Shown here: piece after piece, positions 1-9,182 of the stretch
Position numbering within the stretch: the first letter of the stretch is position 1
How the letters are laid out: each line of letters opens with the position of its first letter
Assembly (NCBI GenBank): GCA_002839185.1
Contig: PGXO01000004.1
Span: 124,001 to 188,000 of the forward strand
Length of the DNA: 64,000 nt
Direction: 5' to 3'
DNA from: Synergistetes bacterium HGW-Synergistetes-1
GTDB taxonomy: Bacteria > Synergistota > Synergistia > Synergistales > Synergistaceae
Made by a program: the position numbers and the translations under genes
The notes under the pieces: generated by a model
Told to the model about the DNA's origin: nothing
The model's input: the letters and a program-made list of their open reading frames with translations, nothing else
Database searches by the model: none

Positions 1-1
1 A

Positions 2-2512
2 GATTTTCTGAGGGAGGATCTTTGTCTGACATCTGTAAAGAACGGGTGTAAAGAGGGAGCCTGCGGAACATGCATGGTCCTGATCGACGGAAGGGCATGC
101 AAAGCCTGTGTGCAGGAGCTGAAAAATATCAGCGGAAAAAATATTCTCACTGTTGAAGGGCTTAGTCAAAGGGAAAAAGACGTCTATTCATATTCATTCT
201 CGGTCTCCGGAGCGGTGCAGTGCGGATTCTGCATCCCTGGAATGGTGATAAGCGCCAAGGCCCTTATCGACAAAGCCCCTGACCCGACTATCAAAGAGGT
301 AAAAGAGGCTATAAAAAATAATATATGCCGGTGCACCGGATACAAGAAGATAGAAGGGGCGATCCTGCTCGCAGCCAAAATGTTCAGGGAGAATATCCCG
401 GTGTCCGGAGAACACTACACGGGGGCAGTCGGAGAAAATATTCCGCGCACAGATGCAGTATCCAAAGTATTAGGAACTGCCCAATATGCTGCTGATATCA
501 AAATTGACGGGATGATATACGGTTCAGCTGTCAGGACAGAATATCCGAGAGCGGTCATCAGATCGATAGATATCTCTGAAGCCCTAAAACTTAACGGAGT
601 CGTTGGGATATTTACGGCAGAGGACGTTCCGGGCAAGAAAAAAATAGGGCATCTTGTGAAGGACTGGGATGTAATGATCCCGGTCGGAGGGTGCACCAGA
701 TATGTTGGCGACGCTCTTGCGCTTGTTGCTGCGGAGACGCCTGAGATCATGGAGGAAGCAAAAAAACTGATAAGGGTCGAATATGAGGTCTTGAAGCCGG
801 TAACGTCACCGGCCGAAGCACTTGCTGAGGGAACTCCCCTCATACATGAAAACGGAAACATCATGTCGCGCGTTGACCTTAAGAGGGGCAATGCGGACGA
901 CGTCATCAAAAATTCAAAGCACGTCGTTACAAACCATTACTCCCTGCCATTTACAGAACATGCATTTCTTGAACCTGAGACTGCCGTGGCATTGATGGAA
1001 GATGACGGGGTAGTGAGGATATATTCCGCTGACCAGGGAGTCTACCAGACCATGAGGGAGTGCGCTGAAGCCCTGGGACTGCCGCATGAAAAGGTGAGAG
1101 TGACTGCGGCGATGATAGGCGGTGGTTTTGGCGGCAAGGAAGACATGAGTGTCCAGCATCACGCGGCGCTGTTGACGTATCTTACCAAACGTCCGGTAAA
1201 GGTTTCCCTTACAAGGGCTGAGAGCATCAAGGTCCATCCCAAAAGACATGCGATGGAGATAGAGATGACCACAGCCTGCGATGAGAATGGTCGGCTCACG
1301 GCTATGAAAGCCGGTATAGTCTCAGACACGGGGGCATACGCATCCCTTGGAGGGCCGGTCCTTCAGAGGGCCTGTACCCATGCAGCAGGGCCATACAACT
1401 ATCAGAACATAGATATAACAGGAACGGCCGTATATACGAACAACCCGCCTGCAGGGGCATTCAGGGGCTTCGGCGTTACTCAGAGCTGTTTTGCTACTGA
1501 GTGCAACATAAACCGGCTTGCTGAAAAAGTAGGACTCTCTCCCTGGGAGTTCCGCTTTAAAAATGCGATCAGGCCCGGCGACGAGCTTCCAAATGGACAG
1601 ATCGCAGATGATACGACAGCGCTTGAAGAGACGTTGCTGGCTGTGAAAGATGAATACGACAAAAATCCCGGTGCAGGGATATCATGTGCGATGAAAAATG
1701 CAGGACTTGGGGTAGGTGTTCCTGACTTTGGAAGATGCATGCTCAGGATAAGGGAGGGCAAGGTCCACATAGCCACCAGCGCCTCATGCATCGGGCAGGG
1801 GCTGGGCACGGTAGTCACCCAGATGGTCTGTGACGTTACGGGATTGCATCCCGAACTTGTCGTCCACGACCCCGCAGATACCTTCTTTACCCCGGATTCA
1901 GGAAATACCACGGCATCACGGCAGACTGTCATTACAGGTGAGGCCACAAGAAAAGCTGCCGAACAGCTGAAAAAAGATCTGGAAACGACCGCTTTTGCTG
2001 AGCTGGAAGGACGCGAGTACTATGCGGAGTTTGAGAGCGTAACTGACAAAATGGGATCAGACAAACCGCATCCGGTAAGCCACATATCATACGGATATGC
2101 GACCCACCTGGTCATTCTGGATGAAGCCGGAAAGATAAAAAAGATAGTAGCGGCCCATGATGTAGGAAAAGCCATAAATCCCAAAAACGTGGAAGGGCAG
2201 ATTGAGGGCGGAGTGGTAATGAGCATGGGATACGCTCTTACGGAGAATTATCCGCTCAAGGACTGTGTGCCTCAGGCGAAATTTGGAACACTTGGGCTTT
2301 TCAGGGCGGATATGGTACCTGAGATAGTCAGCATAGTTATAGGAAAAGCAAAAGATGGCTTTGCAGGCGGAGCAAAGGGCATAGGGGAGATAGCTGCGAT
2401 ACCGGGAGCCCCTGCCATTCAGCTCGCATACTGCAACAGGGACGGGATCTTCAGGACATCCCTGCCGCTTAAGGATACACCTTACAGCAGGCAAGAAAAG
2501 AAAAATAGATAA
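2..2512 (+). CDS. Selenium-dependent-type xanthine dehydrogenase (2Fe-2S plus molybdopterin domains), 5' end missing
   Basis: The reading frame is open to the window edge. The codons before the first ATG (74) already encode a plant-ferredoxin-type 2Fe-2S motif (GCKEGACGTC), so the gene starts upstream of the window. A second 2Fe-2S domain follows (QCGFC ... CRCTGY). The large Mo-cofactor domain has GGGFGGKED, PPAGAFRGFG and, near the C-terminus, GIGEIAAIPGAPA, which holds the active-site Glu. There is no FAD domain. The order Fe-S, Fe-S, Mo in about 836+ residues, and the overall wording of the sequence, match the selenium-dependent xanthine dehydrogenase family (purine hydroxylation with a labile Se at Mo). 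Assignment to that subfamily rather than to an aldehyde oxidoreductase is from memory of the family. Expected role: cytoplasmic purine or heterocycle catabolism. Confidence 0.85.
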   Translation, partial: DFLREDLCLTSVKNGCKEGACGTCMVLIDGRACKACVQELKNISGKNILTVEGLSQREKDVYSYSFSVSGAVQCGFCIPGMVISAKALIDKAPDPTIKEVKEAIKNNICRCTGYKKIEGAILLAAKMFRENIPVSGEHYTGAVGENIPRTDAVSKVLGTAQYAADIKIDGMIYGSAVRTEYPRAVIRSIDISEALKLNGVVGIFTAEDVPGKKKIGHLVKDWDVMIPVGGCTRYVGDALALVAAETPEIMEEAKKLIRVEYEVLKPVTSPAEALAEGTPLIHENGNIMSRVDLKRGNADDVIKNSKHVVTNHYSLPFTEHAFLEPETAVALMEDDGVVRIYSADQGVYQTMRECAEALGLPHEKVRVTAAMIGGGFGGKEDMSVQHHAALLTYLTKRPVKVSLTRAESIKVHPKRHAMEIEMTTACDENGRLTAMKAGIVSDTGAYASLGGPVLQRACTHAAGPYNYQNIDITGTAVYTNNPPAGAFRGFGVTQSCFATECNINRLAEKVGLSPWEFRFKNAIRPGDELPNGQIADDTTALEETLLAVKDEYDKNPGAGISCAMKNAGLGVGVPDFGRCMLRIREGKVHIATSASCIGQGLGTVVTQMVCDVTGLHPELVVHDPADTFFTPDSGNTTASRQTVITGEATRKAAEQLKKDLETTAFAELEGREYYAEFESVTDKMGSDKPHPVSHISYGYATHLVILDEAGKIKKIVAAHDVGKAINPKNVEGQIEGGVVMSMGYALTENYPLKDCVPQAKFGTLGLFRADMVPEIVSIVIGKAKDGFAGGAKGIGEIAAIPGAPAIQLAYCNRDGIFRTSLPLKDTPYSRQEKKNR

Positions 2513-2530
2513 AGGAACAGACAGAAAACA

Positions 2531-2553
2531 GGGCGGCCTTTTTAGGACCGCCC
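2531..2553. terminator. Hairpin terminator between convergent genes
   Basis: GGGCGG and CCGCCC arms enclose a short loop. On the minus strand the hairpin is followed by TGTTTT, and on the plus strand there is a T-rich stretch about 10 bases later. It lies between the xanthine dehydrogenase gene and the leftward secreted-protein operon and could serve both. A near copy ends the second operon copy at 4597-4620. Confidence 0.7.
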
Positions 2554-2601
2554 TGATCATTTGTTTTTAAGAAGGCTCACCGAGCCTAAGTTTAGATCCT
2601 A

Positions 2602-3735
2602 TCAGCCACCGCCTCCACCATCGCCGCCGCCGGAAGAGGAATCCTTTTGGGCTTTTTTGATTTTATTGACCCCGTCTTTTCCCGGATTGTCGTCCTTTTG
2701 TGTTTCATCAAATATTTTTGGTATCCACATATCTTTAGTTGCCTCGGTAGTTTCGACGGCAACTTTAACCAATTCTTTCTTATTTGCTCCGGCCCCAACA
2801 TTGACAATATTGATCGTTGTAGATATTTTTTGGAGAGTTGAGGTGTCAGTCTCTTTTTCCGTCATAGAATCAACGAACCCTACCCCGGCGTTAACTATTT
2901 CAAGGCCTCCTCCGACGATACCTCCGATCAGCACTATGCCGCCTAAGATAGCACCGCCGGTAGTTGCGGCTCCCATTGTCACCGCCGCTCCTGTAATGAC
3001 CGTTGCCCCCGCAAGCACTGTCGTCGTTGCCAATGAAGTTGCAGAGGCTATGATCTCTCCGGCTTTGGCGGAGTTGGCTTCAGCGTTCGCATAATCCGCT
3101 TCAGAGGAAAGACCGACGTCCGCAGTTGCGCCCGCAATACTGTTCAGGCCGGCTTCAACACCGCTAAGGGATCCCGCATCCACGGCATAGGCAGGTGTAC
3201 CGATTATCTGCCCGAGCATTTTCGCGAAGACGGATCTTTCCTCTTCTTCCATTTCAAGCATTGCCATTCTTGCCATTCTTATATTGCTTGCATACCTTTT
3301 TGCGCTTGAGCCGAGGTCTTTCATAAGCAGGCCCAGTTCAAAGCGCATGGCCTTCAGTTCCTCTTCTGTCGGTGCTTTTGCTCCCCTATATTTTGCGTCA
3401 TACTGTGTTTTATAGAAATAACGCAGCCCCATTTCGGCGTCCACAAATGCCTTGCAATAAACAGCATGTTCTTTCTCGATCAGTTTCAGCTGCATCGCCT
3501 TAAGTGGTTTTCTTTCTAATATGATCACCCCACCCGACGACGGATCGGCAGCATTTGCAGGAGCGGCAGCTGTGGCCGGTGCCGGAGCTGAAGGTTTGAC
3601 TGTAGCCGAACCTTGAGCTGAAGTTGCCGGAGAGTCGTATTTAGAGGAAAGTGCGGCCTCTAGGGGAAGAGACAATGAAATCAACGCAAGAGAAAGAATA
3701 AACAAAAATAAAAAACTTTTGTGTTTGATCCTCAT
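2602..3735 (-). CDS. Secreted protein of unknown function, copy A (glycine-rich hydrophobic C-terminal half)
   Basis: 377 residues. There is a clear Sec signal peptide (MRIKHKSFLFLFILSLALI...LPLEA), then a Pro/Ala-rich linker (about 30-70), then a charged helical domain (about 75-175) with Arg/Lys-rich helices. A long Gly/Ala/Thr-rich hydrophobic segment (about 215-285) contains repeated GG and GxxxG steps, and the C-terminus ends in a Gly-rich tail (SSSGGGDGGGGG). It is downstream of, and probably cotranscribed with, 3757-4197 (21-base gap), and ends at the 2531-2553 terminator. It is a close paralogue of 4668-5870. I do not recognise the family. The Gly-rich hydrophobic part could insert into or associate with membranes, but that is only inference. 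Confidence 0.8.
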   Translation of the reverse strand: MRIKHKSFLFLFILSLALISLSLPLEAALSSKYDSPATSAQGSATVKPSAPAPATAAAPANAADPSSGGVIILERKPLKAMQLKLIEKEHAVYCKAFVDAEMGLRYFYKTQYDAKYRGAKAPTEEELKAMRFELGLLMKDLGSSAKRYASNIRMARMAMLEMEEEERSVFAKMLGQIIGTPAYAVDAGSLSGVEAGLNSIAGATADVGLSSEADYANAEANSAKAGEIIASATSLATTTVLAGATVITGAAVTMGAATTGGAILGGIVLIGGIVGGGLEIVNAGVGFVDSMTEKETDTSTLQKISTTINIVNVGAGANKKELVKVAVETTEATKDMWIPKIFDETQKDDNPGKDGVNKIKKAQKDSSSGGGDGGGGG

Positions 3736-3756
3736 ATAGATCCTGCCTCCTCTTCT

Positions 3757-4197
3757 CTAATTATTCTTTTCAGCAAGAGCTTTGTTGACTTCATTGATCA
3801 ACACAGCTGCTGTCGTCCCATCCTTCACAGGCAGCCACTTCTTGCTGCTTTCGCGGTAGATCTCCTTGCCGTTTGAATAGACTGAGGCAAGCTTGATAAT
3901 GTATTTCCCCTTTTTTGTGTCAAATACGAAGTAATCCAACCCATATTCCACAGGGGCCTTTTGATGTTTCTTGGGCAACTCCTTTCTGACCAGTGCCTTC
4001 CCTTCTGCAGAATAGACACATTTGATCCAGAAGGAGACGACCCCCTGGTTTTGGATAATATTCACCCGGTTTACATACATGTCATAGTTGCTGTCCCTGT
4101 AGGCTCTTACGAATTTGGTATTCGCCGCCATCGCCGGAGGGCTTATAAATACGGTCAACATTGACAAGACTACGAAAATAAAATATCTCCTCTTCAC
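3757..4197 (-). CDS. Small secreted surface-adhesin-E-like protein, copy A
   Basis: 146 residues with an N-terminal signal peptide (MKRRYFIFVVLSMLTVFISPPAMA). The mature part (W/Y-rich, with KFVRAYRDSNYDMYVNR and a FVFDTKKGKY stretch) has the beta-rich look of the small surface-adhesin protein E group. That similarity is by eye only. It is the first gene of a two-gene leftward unit whose second gene is 2602-3735. The whole unit is duplicated at 4668-6332, and the two 146-residue products are aligned end to end without gaps. Confidence 0.75.
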   Translation of the reverse strand: MKRRYFIFVVLSMLTVFISPPAMAANTKFVRAYRDSNYDMYVNRVNIIQNQGVVSFWIKCVYSAEGKALVRKELPKKHQKAPVEYGLDYFVFDTKKGKYIIKLASVYSNGKEIYRESSKKWLPVKDGTTAAVLINEVNKALAEKNN

Positions 4198-4667
4198 GTC
4201 CAGTCCTCCTTTATAAAATATTTTAATGCGTTAAATTATCCCATAGAGTTAGTGTTAAAGTACAGTTTATATTTAAATCAAAAGTTTAAATAACAGGTTA
4301 TAAAATATAATTATACTTAAAAATAACAATGGTTTTTGTTTTTTGTCAGTAAAATTATATTTATTTGTTGCTGTTTTGTCAAAAAATCAATGCTTTCTAT
4401 TCATGTTATTAGCAGTGTTATTTAACTCGGATCTCATGAAGCGTGAAGTAAATTAAGTATTCTTGCAAAGTCATTGGCTACTTGTTCAACTTTGCTGGAA
4501 GATACGAATACTGCTTGACTGTGTATCAACGAAGTTGATAGGTCCTAAAATATGCAAGAAAAAAAATTAAAATTGGTCAGGATCAGGCACTAAAAAGGGC
4601 GGCCCCTTTCAGGACCGCCCCATTATTTTGTTTTAAGAAGGCTCACCGAGCCTAAGTTTTGATCCTA
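4198..4667. other. Intergenic region with operon promoter area and terminator of the second copy
   Basis: This is a 470-base AT-rich gap. The part next to 4197 should hold the promoter of the leftward operon copy A. A small perfect hairpin, TATCAAC-gaa-GTTGATA, lies at 4524-4540. A strong hairpin at 4597-4620 (GGGCGG...CCGCCC), followed on the minus strand by TTTTT, terminates operon copy B. I see no gene here. Confidence 0.6.
4597..4620 (-). terminator. Rho-independent terminator of operon copy B
   Basis: Read leftward, a GC-rich stem (GGGCGGTCC / GGCCGCCC) is followed by a run of five T. It lies about 50 bases after the stop of 4668-5870. Its resemblance to the 2531-2553 hairpin shows that the tandem duplication included the terminator. 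Confidence 0.8.
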
Positions 4668-5870
4668 TCAGCCACCGCCTCCGCCGCCATCGCCGCCGGC
4701 TGAAGATGCGTTCTTTTTGGCATTTTTGACTTTATTAACGCCGTCTTTGCCTGGACAGTCACTTTTCTCTGTTTCATCAAATATTTTTGGGATCCAAATA
4801 TCTTTAGTTCCGTCAATGCCGTCAATAACAACTTTCAGCATTTGACCTTTTTGTGCCCCCGATGTTACGTTAATAACATTTATTGTGGTTTTTATTTTTT
4901 TGAGTGTTTTAGTATCGTGCGTTTGTGATGTGAGTGCGTCAATGAAGCCTATGACGCCATCGACAGTATCAAGTCCGCCTCCGACTATGCCCCCTACCAG
5001 GACCGCACCGCCAACGACAGCAGCACCTGTCGTTACTGCGCCCATCGTCAATGCCGCTCCTCCGACGATCGCTGCTCCTGAAAGCGCGACCGTTGTCGCC
5101 AAAGACACGGCAGAAGCAGCTATTTCACCGGCTTTGGCCATGTTAGCATCAGACATTGCAGCCTTTGCGTAATCCGCTTCAGTTGAAAGACCCACATCTG
5201 CCGTTGAGTTGGCGACGTTATTCATACCTGCTTCGATGCCGCCAAGTGATCCGGCGTCTATTGCATAGGCAGGAGTGCCTATTATCTGGCCGAGCATTTT
5301 TGCAAAGACTGACCTTTCTTTTTCATCCATATCGATCATGGCCATCCTCGCCATCCTGATGTTGCTGGCATACCTTTTTGCGCTTGCGCCAAGGTCTTTC
5401 ATCAGCAGGCTCAGTTCAAAACGCATGGCCTTCAACTCGTCACTTGTCGGTGCTTTTGCGCCTCTGTACTTTGCGTCATATTGTGTTTTATAAAAATAAC
5501 GCAGACCCATTTCGGCATCCATAAATGCTTTGCGATAAACAAGATGTTCTTTCTTGATAAGTTCCAGCTGCTTTGCTTTCAGGTCTTTTATATCGACCAC
5601 GGTAGCCTGACCCGAAGGCGAGGAAGCAACATTCGGTGGAAGGGCAGACGGTTCTGTTTTTACAGTGGCAGCAGGAACTGTTTTAGCTGCCGGAGCCGGT
5701 TTTGCCGGAGCGGTCGCTGCAGCTGCAGGTTTCACAGATGAAGCACCCTCAGTCGCAGCTGCGGGAGATTCATATTTGGAGGAAAGGGCGGCCTCGACAG
5801 GAAGTGACAATGACATCAATGCAAGAGAAAGAATAAATAAAAATAGAATACTTTTGTATTTGATCCTCAT
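4668..5870 (-). CDS. Secreted protein of unknown function, copy B
   Basis: 400 residues, a paralogue of 2602-3735 with the same layout: signal peptide MRIKYKSILFLFILSLALM, an Ala/Pro/Lys-rich linker that is about 20 residues longer, the same helical domain (KTQYDAKYRGAKAP conserved), a Gly/Ala-rich hydrophobic segment, and a Gly-rich C-terminus (GGDGGGGGG). It lies 21 bases after 5892-6332, the same spacing as in copy A. The linker is the most diverged part, and the helical domain and the region before the Gly tail are the most conserved. Function unknown. Confidence 0.8.
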   Translation of the reverse strand: MRIKYKSILFLFILSLALMSLSLPVEAALSSKYESPAAATEGASSVKPAAAATAPAKPAPAAKTVPAATVKTEPSALPPNVASSPSGQATVVDIKDLKAKQLELIKKEHLVYRKAFMDAEMGLRYFYKTQYDAKYRGAKAPTSDELKAMRFELSLLMKDLGASAKRYASNIRMARMAMIDMDEKERSVFAKMLGQIIGTPAYAIDAGSLGGIEAGMNNVANSTADVGLSTEADYAKAAMSDANMAKAGEIAASAVSLATTVALSGAAIVGGAALTMGAVTTGAAVVGGAVLVGGIVGGGLDTVDGVIGFIDALTSQTHDTKTLKKIKTTINVINVTSGAQKGQMLKVVIDGIDGTKDIWIPKIFDETEKSDCPGKDGVNKVKNAKKNASSAGGDGGGGGG

Positions 5871-5891
5871 ATAGGTCCCACCTCTCCTTCT

Positions 5892-6332
5892 CTAATTATT
5901 TTTTTCAGCAAGGAAGCTGTTTACCTGATTTATTAGAACTGCAGCGACCGAGCCGTCTTTTACAGGGAGCCATTTATTGCTGCCTTCGCGGTAGATCTCC
6001 TTTTCGTTTGCATATACAGAGGCAAGTTTTACATTGTACTTGCCCTTTTTTGTGTCGAACACAAAGTAATCCAGCCCATATTGTATTGGCGTCTTCTGGT
6101 GTTTTTTTGGAAGTTCATTTCTGACTAATAACTTTCCTTGGTCTGAATAGACACTTTTGATCCAGAAAGATACCACTCCCTTATTTTGGATAATGTTCAT
6201 CCTATTTACGTACATATCATAGTTATTGTCCCTGTATGCCCTGACGAACTTGGCGCTTGCAGCCATGGCAGGGGTGCATAAAAACACGATTAAAATGGAC
6301 AAAACTGCGAAAATAACATATTTTCTTTTCAT
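5892..6332 (-). CDS. Small secreted surface-adhesin-E-like protein, copy B
   Basis: 146 residues with a signal peptide (MKRKYVIFAVLSILIVFLCTPAMA). It is very similar over its whole length to 3757-4197 (shared KFVRAYRD, NYDMYVNR, FVFDTKKGKY, WLPVKDG). It is the first gene of operon copy B. The 60 bases upstream contain a Shine-Dalgarno-like GGAGG and AT-rich promoter sequence. The fixed pairing of the two genes in both copies suggests that the products work together at the cell surface (inference). Confidence 0.75.
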   Translation of the reverse strand: MKRKYVIFAVLSILIVFLCTPAMAASAKFVRAYRDNNYDMYVNRMNIIQNKGVVSFWIKSVYSDQGKLLVRNELPKKHQKTPIQYGLDYFVFDTKKGKYNVKLASVYANEKEIYREGSNKWLPVKDGSVAAVLINQVNSFLAEKNN

Positions 6333-6526
6333 ATCCTATCCTCCTTATGAGATGATTTAACTGTTTAAATTATCTCATAAGTGCCCAAACTTTGTATATA
6401 TTTTTTTGAGGATAATATTGATTATCTTTTTGTACTTCCTATTCTGTAATAATTAGTTTATAAAGTAACGGAGAAGAAAACAGACAATGGTGGAGCAGAG
6501 AGATCATATTTTATGGAGGTGTTGTA

Positions 6527-7405
6527 ATGTCTGCACATACGATGGAAGAAAAATATATTTCGACTGAGATGGGAAAGATCTGGACAGAAATATATGGCGC
6601 TGAAAAGAGCGGAGTTCCTCTTTTGGTCATCCATGGCGGACCGGGTTTTAAAAGTATGCCCCAGGTCGTTTCAGAGCTTGCATCAGAAAGGCCTGTTATA
6701 TTTTATGACCAGCATGGCTGCGGACTTTCCCAACGCAGTCTCAGCAGTGAAGAATATACTGTTTCCTATTATGTGAAGGAGCTGGACGAAGTAATTGTGA
6801 AACTGGGCTTGCATTGTGTAAACCTTATGGGGCACTCATGGGGAGCGATGCTGGCAGCCGAGTATTTTCTGAGGAAAAAGCCCAAAAATGTCCGAAGCAT
6901 TATTTTCTCAGGGCCGCTGCTGAGCGTGCCAATGTGGGAGGCAGACCAGAGAAAATATATAAAAAGACTCCCAGATAAGGATCAAAAGATCATAGAAGAT
7001 GCAGAGCTCAGGAATTTCTATGAAGAAAGCGGCTATCAGGAAGTAATGATGAAATATTATTGCAGGCATATTTGCAGACTGGATCCATGGCCGGAATACC
7101 TTGTCAATGCTCTTGGAAAGATGAACCAGGAAATATACCTTTCAATGTGGGGCCCCAGTGAGTTTACGACCACAGGCAGTCTTAAAGGGGCAGACCTGCT
7201 TCCTCGCCTTCATGAGATCACAGTTCCGGCTCTGCTCATTTGCGGAGAACACGACGAAGCCTCGCCGGAAACGATTCTCAAATACAGAGATGCTCTTGCT
7301 CAGGGGGAGGTGGCTGTTATTCCCGATGCTTCACACTGCCACCATATCGAAAAGCCTGAGATATTTCTCGCAGTTGTTCGTGATTTTTTGAAAAGATGCG
7401 GATGA
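6527..7405 (+). CDS. Alpha/beta hydrolase, proline iminopeptidase-like
   Basis: 292 residues. HGGPGFKSMP is the oxyanion-hole motif of the proline iminopeptidase/tricorn F1 group. GHSWGAMLA holds the nucleophile Ser in the typical GxSWG form. The acid is probably Asp in CGEHDEASPE and the base is His in DASHCHHIEKP. Length fits family S33 peptidases that release N-terminal proline or act on similar amides. ATG 6527 is preceded by ATGGAGGTG. It is a single gene with no obvious operon partner. The substrate cannot be told from the sequence. Confidence 0.85.
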   Translation: MSAHTMEEKYISTEMGKIWTEIYGAEKSGVPLLVIHGGPGFKSMPQVVSELASERPVIFYDQHGCGLSQRSLSSEEYTVSYYVKELDEVIVKLGLHCVNLMGHSWGAMLAAEYFLRKKPKNVRSIIFSGPLLSVPMWEADQRKYIKRLPDKDQKIIEDAELRNFYEESGYQEVMMKYYCRHICRLDPWPEYLVNALGKMNQEIYLSMWGPSEFTTTGSLKGADLLPRLHEITVPALLICGEHDEASPETILKYRDALAQGEVAVIPDASHCHHIEKPEIFLAVVRDFLKRCG

Positions 7406-7455
7406 TATTACTACGGAGCGTTAAATATTCTTTCTGCTGCTGAAAATGTTCAGCG

Positions 7456-8613
7456 TCAACACATCTTTATCCGATCTTTACCTTCGTCCTTCGAAAGATA
7501 CATTGCATCATCAGCAGCTTTGATCATTTCATCTGCAGTAATCTCTTCAGACCACTCGCATATCCCAATGCTCATGGTCGGGTGACAATTGTCTTCACTG
7601 AAGTTCCTGTCCTCAGCGATGCTGTGTTGGATATTTCTGCAGACCAGAAGGGCATCTTCTTTGCTTGTCCCAGGTAATATCATTGCAAATTCGTCTCCGC
7701 CGTACCTGAAAGAAAGATCGGAATGTCTTGTGTTCTGCTTGATAATATGAGCGATATTATTGAGGATCTTATCTCCATAAGGGTGACCGCATCTGTCGTT
7801 GATCTCCTTGAAATTATCGATGTCAAGAATTATGAGGGTGAATGTAATGCCGTATCTTTTTGCGTCACTGATCGCATAGTGTACGGCCTCTTTAAAGCCA
7901 CGCCTGTTGATCAATCCTGTCATAAAGTCAGTGTTCAAAGATGAATAATGAATTTTGAAAAGATTGTTGATAGCTATATAAGAGAGGGCGGTCAGGAGGA
8001 AAAGGATCAGGTATGTCACATATGATACATTGTTTACGATCTTTTTGATGTAGTCAGAAGAAAAGTCAACTCCTACAAGACCGATAAGTTCGCCGGAATC
8101 TTTTATCGGTGCAAAAGCTGTAAGGTAATCGCCCCAAGCCTCGTCTTTTATCATGCCAGTCGCAGTGATAATGCCTTCATTAAACGCACTGAGCTCTTCT
8201 TTAGACATCCCGTCCTTTGATCCTATAGGAGAAAAAAGGTCAGACTCAGGATCTTCCCCGTCAAGGATGTACTCGATCTCAGTATCTGAAATCTTCTTTT
8301 CTGTAAAGACAAAATCAGCGCCGGTATCCTTTTTGATCCGGCGTAAGAGTTTGTTCATTCTCAGGTAGTAATTTTTATCGAAGCTGCCCTTTGAATAATC
8401 AGTTACCATTGATAAGTTTCTGTAGTCGGAAACGTTGTCTTCAATGAACCTTGCAGCAGTAGCAGCGATTCCTTTTGCTTCCTCACTGGCTTCCTTTATC
8501 ACTATGTCTTTAATATTACCGATCAGGATCGAAGCGACTGAAAAGAGTATTATTGCCAGCAATACCGTGACTGCTGCGGATGATGCAATTACTTTTTTTC
8601 TGTCATACTCCAT
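7456..8613 (-). CDS. Membrane diguanylate cyclase (GGDEF) with extracellular sensor domain
   Basis: 385 residues. TM1 is at about 10-33. An extracytoplasmic domain of about 150 residues with PAS/Cache-like features follows (GADFVFTEKK, GLVGVDFSSDYI), then TM2 at about 195-215, then a C-terminal GGDEF domain. The catalytic motif RYGGDEF is intact, and the inhibitory I-site RxxD (RHSD) sits five residues before it. The protein should therefore make c-di-GMP and be product-inhibited. It is convergent with the hydrolase at 6527-7405 and is the last host gene before the prophage. Confidence 0.9.
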   Translation of the reverse strand: MEYDRKKVIASSAAVTVLLAIILFSVASILIGNIKDIVIKEASEEAKGIAATAARFIEDNVSDYRNLSMVTDYSKGSFDKNYYLRMNKLLRRIKKDTGADFVFTEKKISDTEIEYILDGEDPESDLFSPIGSKDGMSKEELSAFNEGIITATGMIKDEAWGDYLTAFAPIKDSGELIGLVGVDFSSDYIKKIVNNVSYVTYLILFLLTALSYIAINNLFKIHYSSLNTDFMTGLINRRGFKEAVHYAISDAKRYGITFTLIILDIDNFKEINDRCGHPYGDKILNNIAHIIKQNTRHSDLSFRYGGDEFAMILPGTSKEDALLVCRNIQHSIAEDRNFSEDNCHPTMSIGICEWSEEITADEMIKAADDAMYLSKDEGKDRIKMC

Positions 8614-8794
8614 TTCTTCACCATTTTTCTTGTTTTTAATTCGGCAATTTGTGTCAAAAGACTGTCACTTTTGCTCAATCTTATCACATAAAAATTAAAA
8701 CGGAGCTAAATTATTGAACAATCAATATCAACATGCAATGCATTGATAAAATAAAAAAAAGGTTCCCGATAAATACCGGAAACCCCTGGGATAT
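8614..8794. other. Host intergenic segment left of the prophage
   Basis: It carries the promoter side of the diguanylate cyclase gene (leftward). At 8761-8784 it has a hairpin that reads as a terminator on the minus strand and was probably the original terminator of tRNA-Val before the prophage inserted. No coding sequence is seen. Confidence 0.6.
8761..8784 (-). terminator. Displaced original terminator of tRNA-Val
   Basis: On the minus strand GGTTTCCGG and CGGGAACC pair around a TATTTAT loop and are followed by a run of eight T. It lies directly beyond attL in the direction in which tRNA-Val is transcribed. In the unoccupied chromosome it would be about 15 bases after the tRNA 3' end. Confidence 0.7.
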
Positions 8795-8812
8795 CTTGGT
8801 GGGCGATATTGG
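8795..8812. repeat. attL, 18-bp attachment core
   Basis: CTTGGTGGGCGATATTGG is identical to 53622-53639. The bases on each side differ, which sets the core limits. It corresponds to the tRNA-Val T-arm 3' side, acceptor stem and CCA, read on the plus strand. Confidence 0.93.
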
Positions 8813-9121
8813 CACTCATTTAAAATATAAAAACTATGTTATATCAGGTATTTATGGCATCTCAGTATAAATAATTTATACGGTAATTTATACGTTAAAT
8901 TGATGCTGGAATTAATTTCTAAAATCATCCTGTACTATTTCACCTCGCCCCGAAGGTTAAGATGTCAGCTGTTGAGATGCTGGATTAAAAACTATCACAG
9001 GTAATATTTTTTAAAAAATCATAGTCATATCTTAATTCGGAATGAAACTTATCACATACTCTGCTGTGAATATAATGTATGGACTTACAGATTGCAACTA
9101 TGTAAAAATTATAACAAACTA
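8813..9121. other. Noncoding prophage end between attL and the methyltransferase promoter
   Basis: This is about 310 AT-rich bases with no open frame having start and ribosome-site support. It contains the tandem 12-mer at 8872-8895 and short hairpins. It probably serves as the integrase arm region. Confidence 0.5.
8872..8895. repeat. Tandem 12-mer near attL, possible integrase arm sites
   Basis: TAATTTATACGG is directly followed by TAATTTATACGT. Related words (TATTTATAC, TAATTATAC) occur at 53488-53508, just upstream of the integrase start. Presence at both ends of the element fits arm-type binding sites for integrase or an excision factor. This is inference from sequence similarity. Confidence 0.45.
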
Positions 9122-9150
9122 TTGACAAAACAGAAAAAAAGAGACAAAAT
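9122..9150 (+). promoter_or_regulatory. Probable sigma-70 promoter of the restriction-modification operon
   Basis: A perfect -35 box TTGACA (9122-9127), a 17-base spacer and a weaker -10 CAAAAT (9145-9150). The transcript would start shortly before the GAGGAGG ribosome site (9168-9174) of the methyltransferase gene. Confidence 0.55.
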
Positions 9151-9182
9151 GTCCTTATAAATACCCAGAGGAGGTGGAGCGA

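Noticed and set aside
2561-3094. Long plus-strand frames opposite the secreted-protein genes (also 4885-5874)
   Set aside because: Shadows of the Ala/Gly-rich coding sequence. The real genes have signal peptides, ribosome sites and a paralogue.
4440-4560. Remnant insertion sequence in the 4198-4667 gap
   Set aside because: Only short inverted repeats, no transposase fragment and no target duplication are visible.
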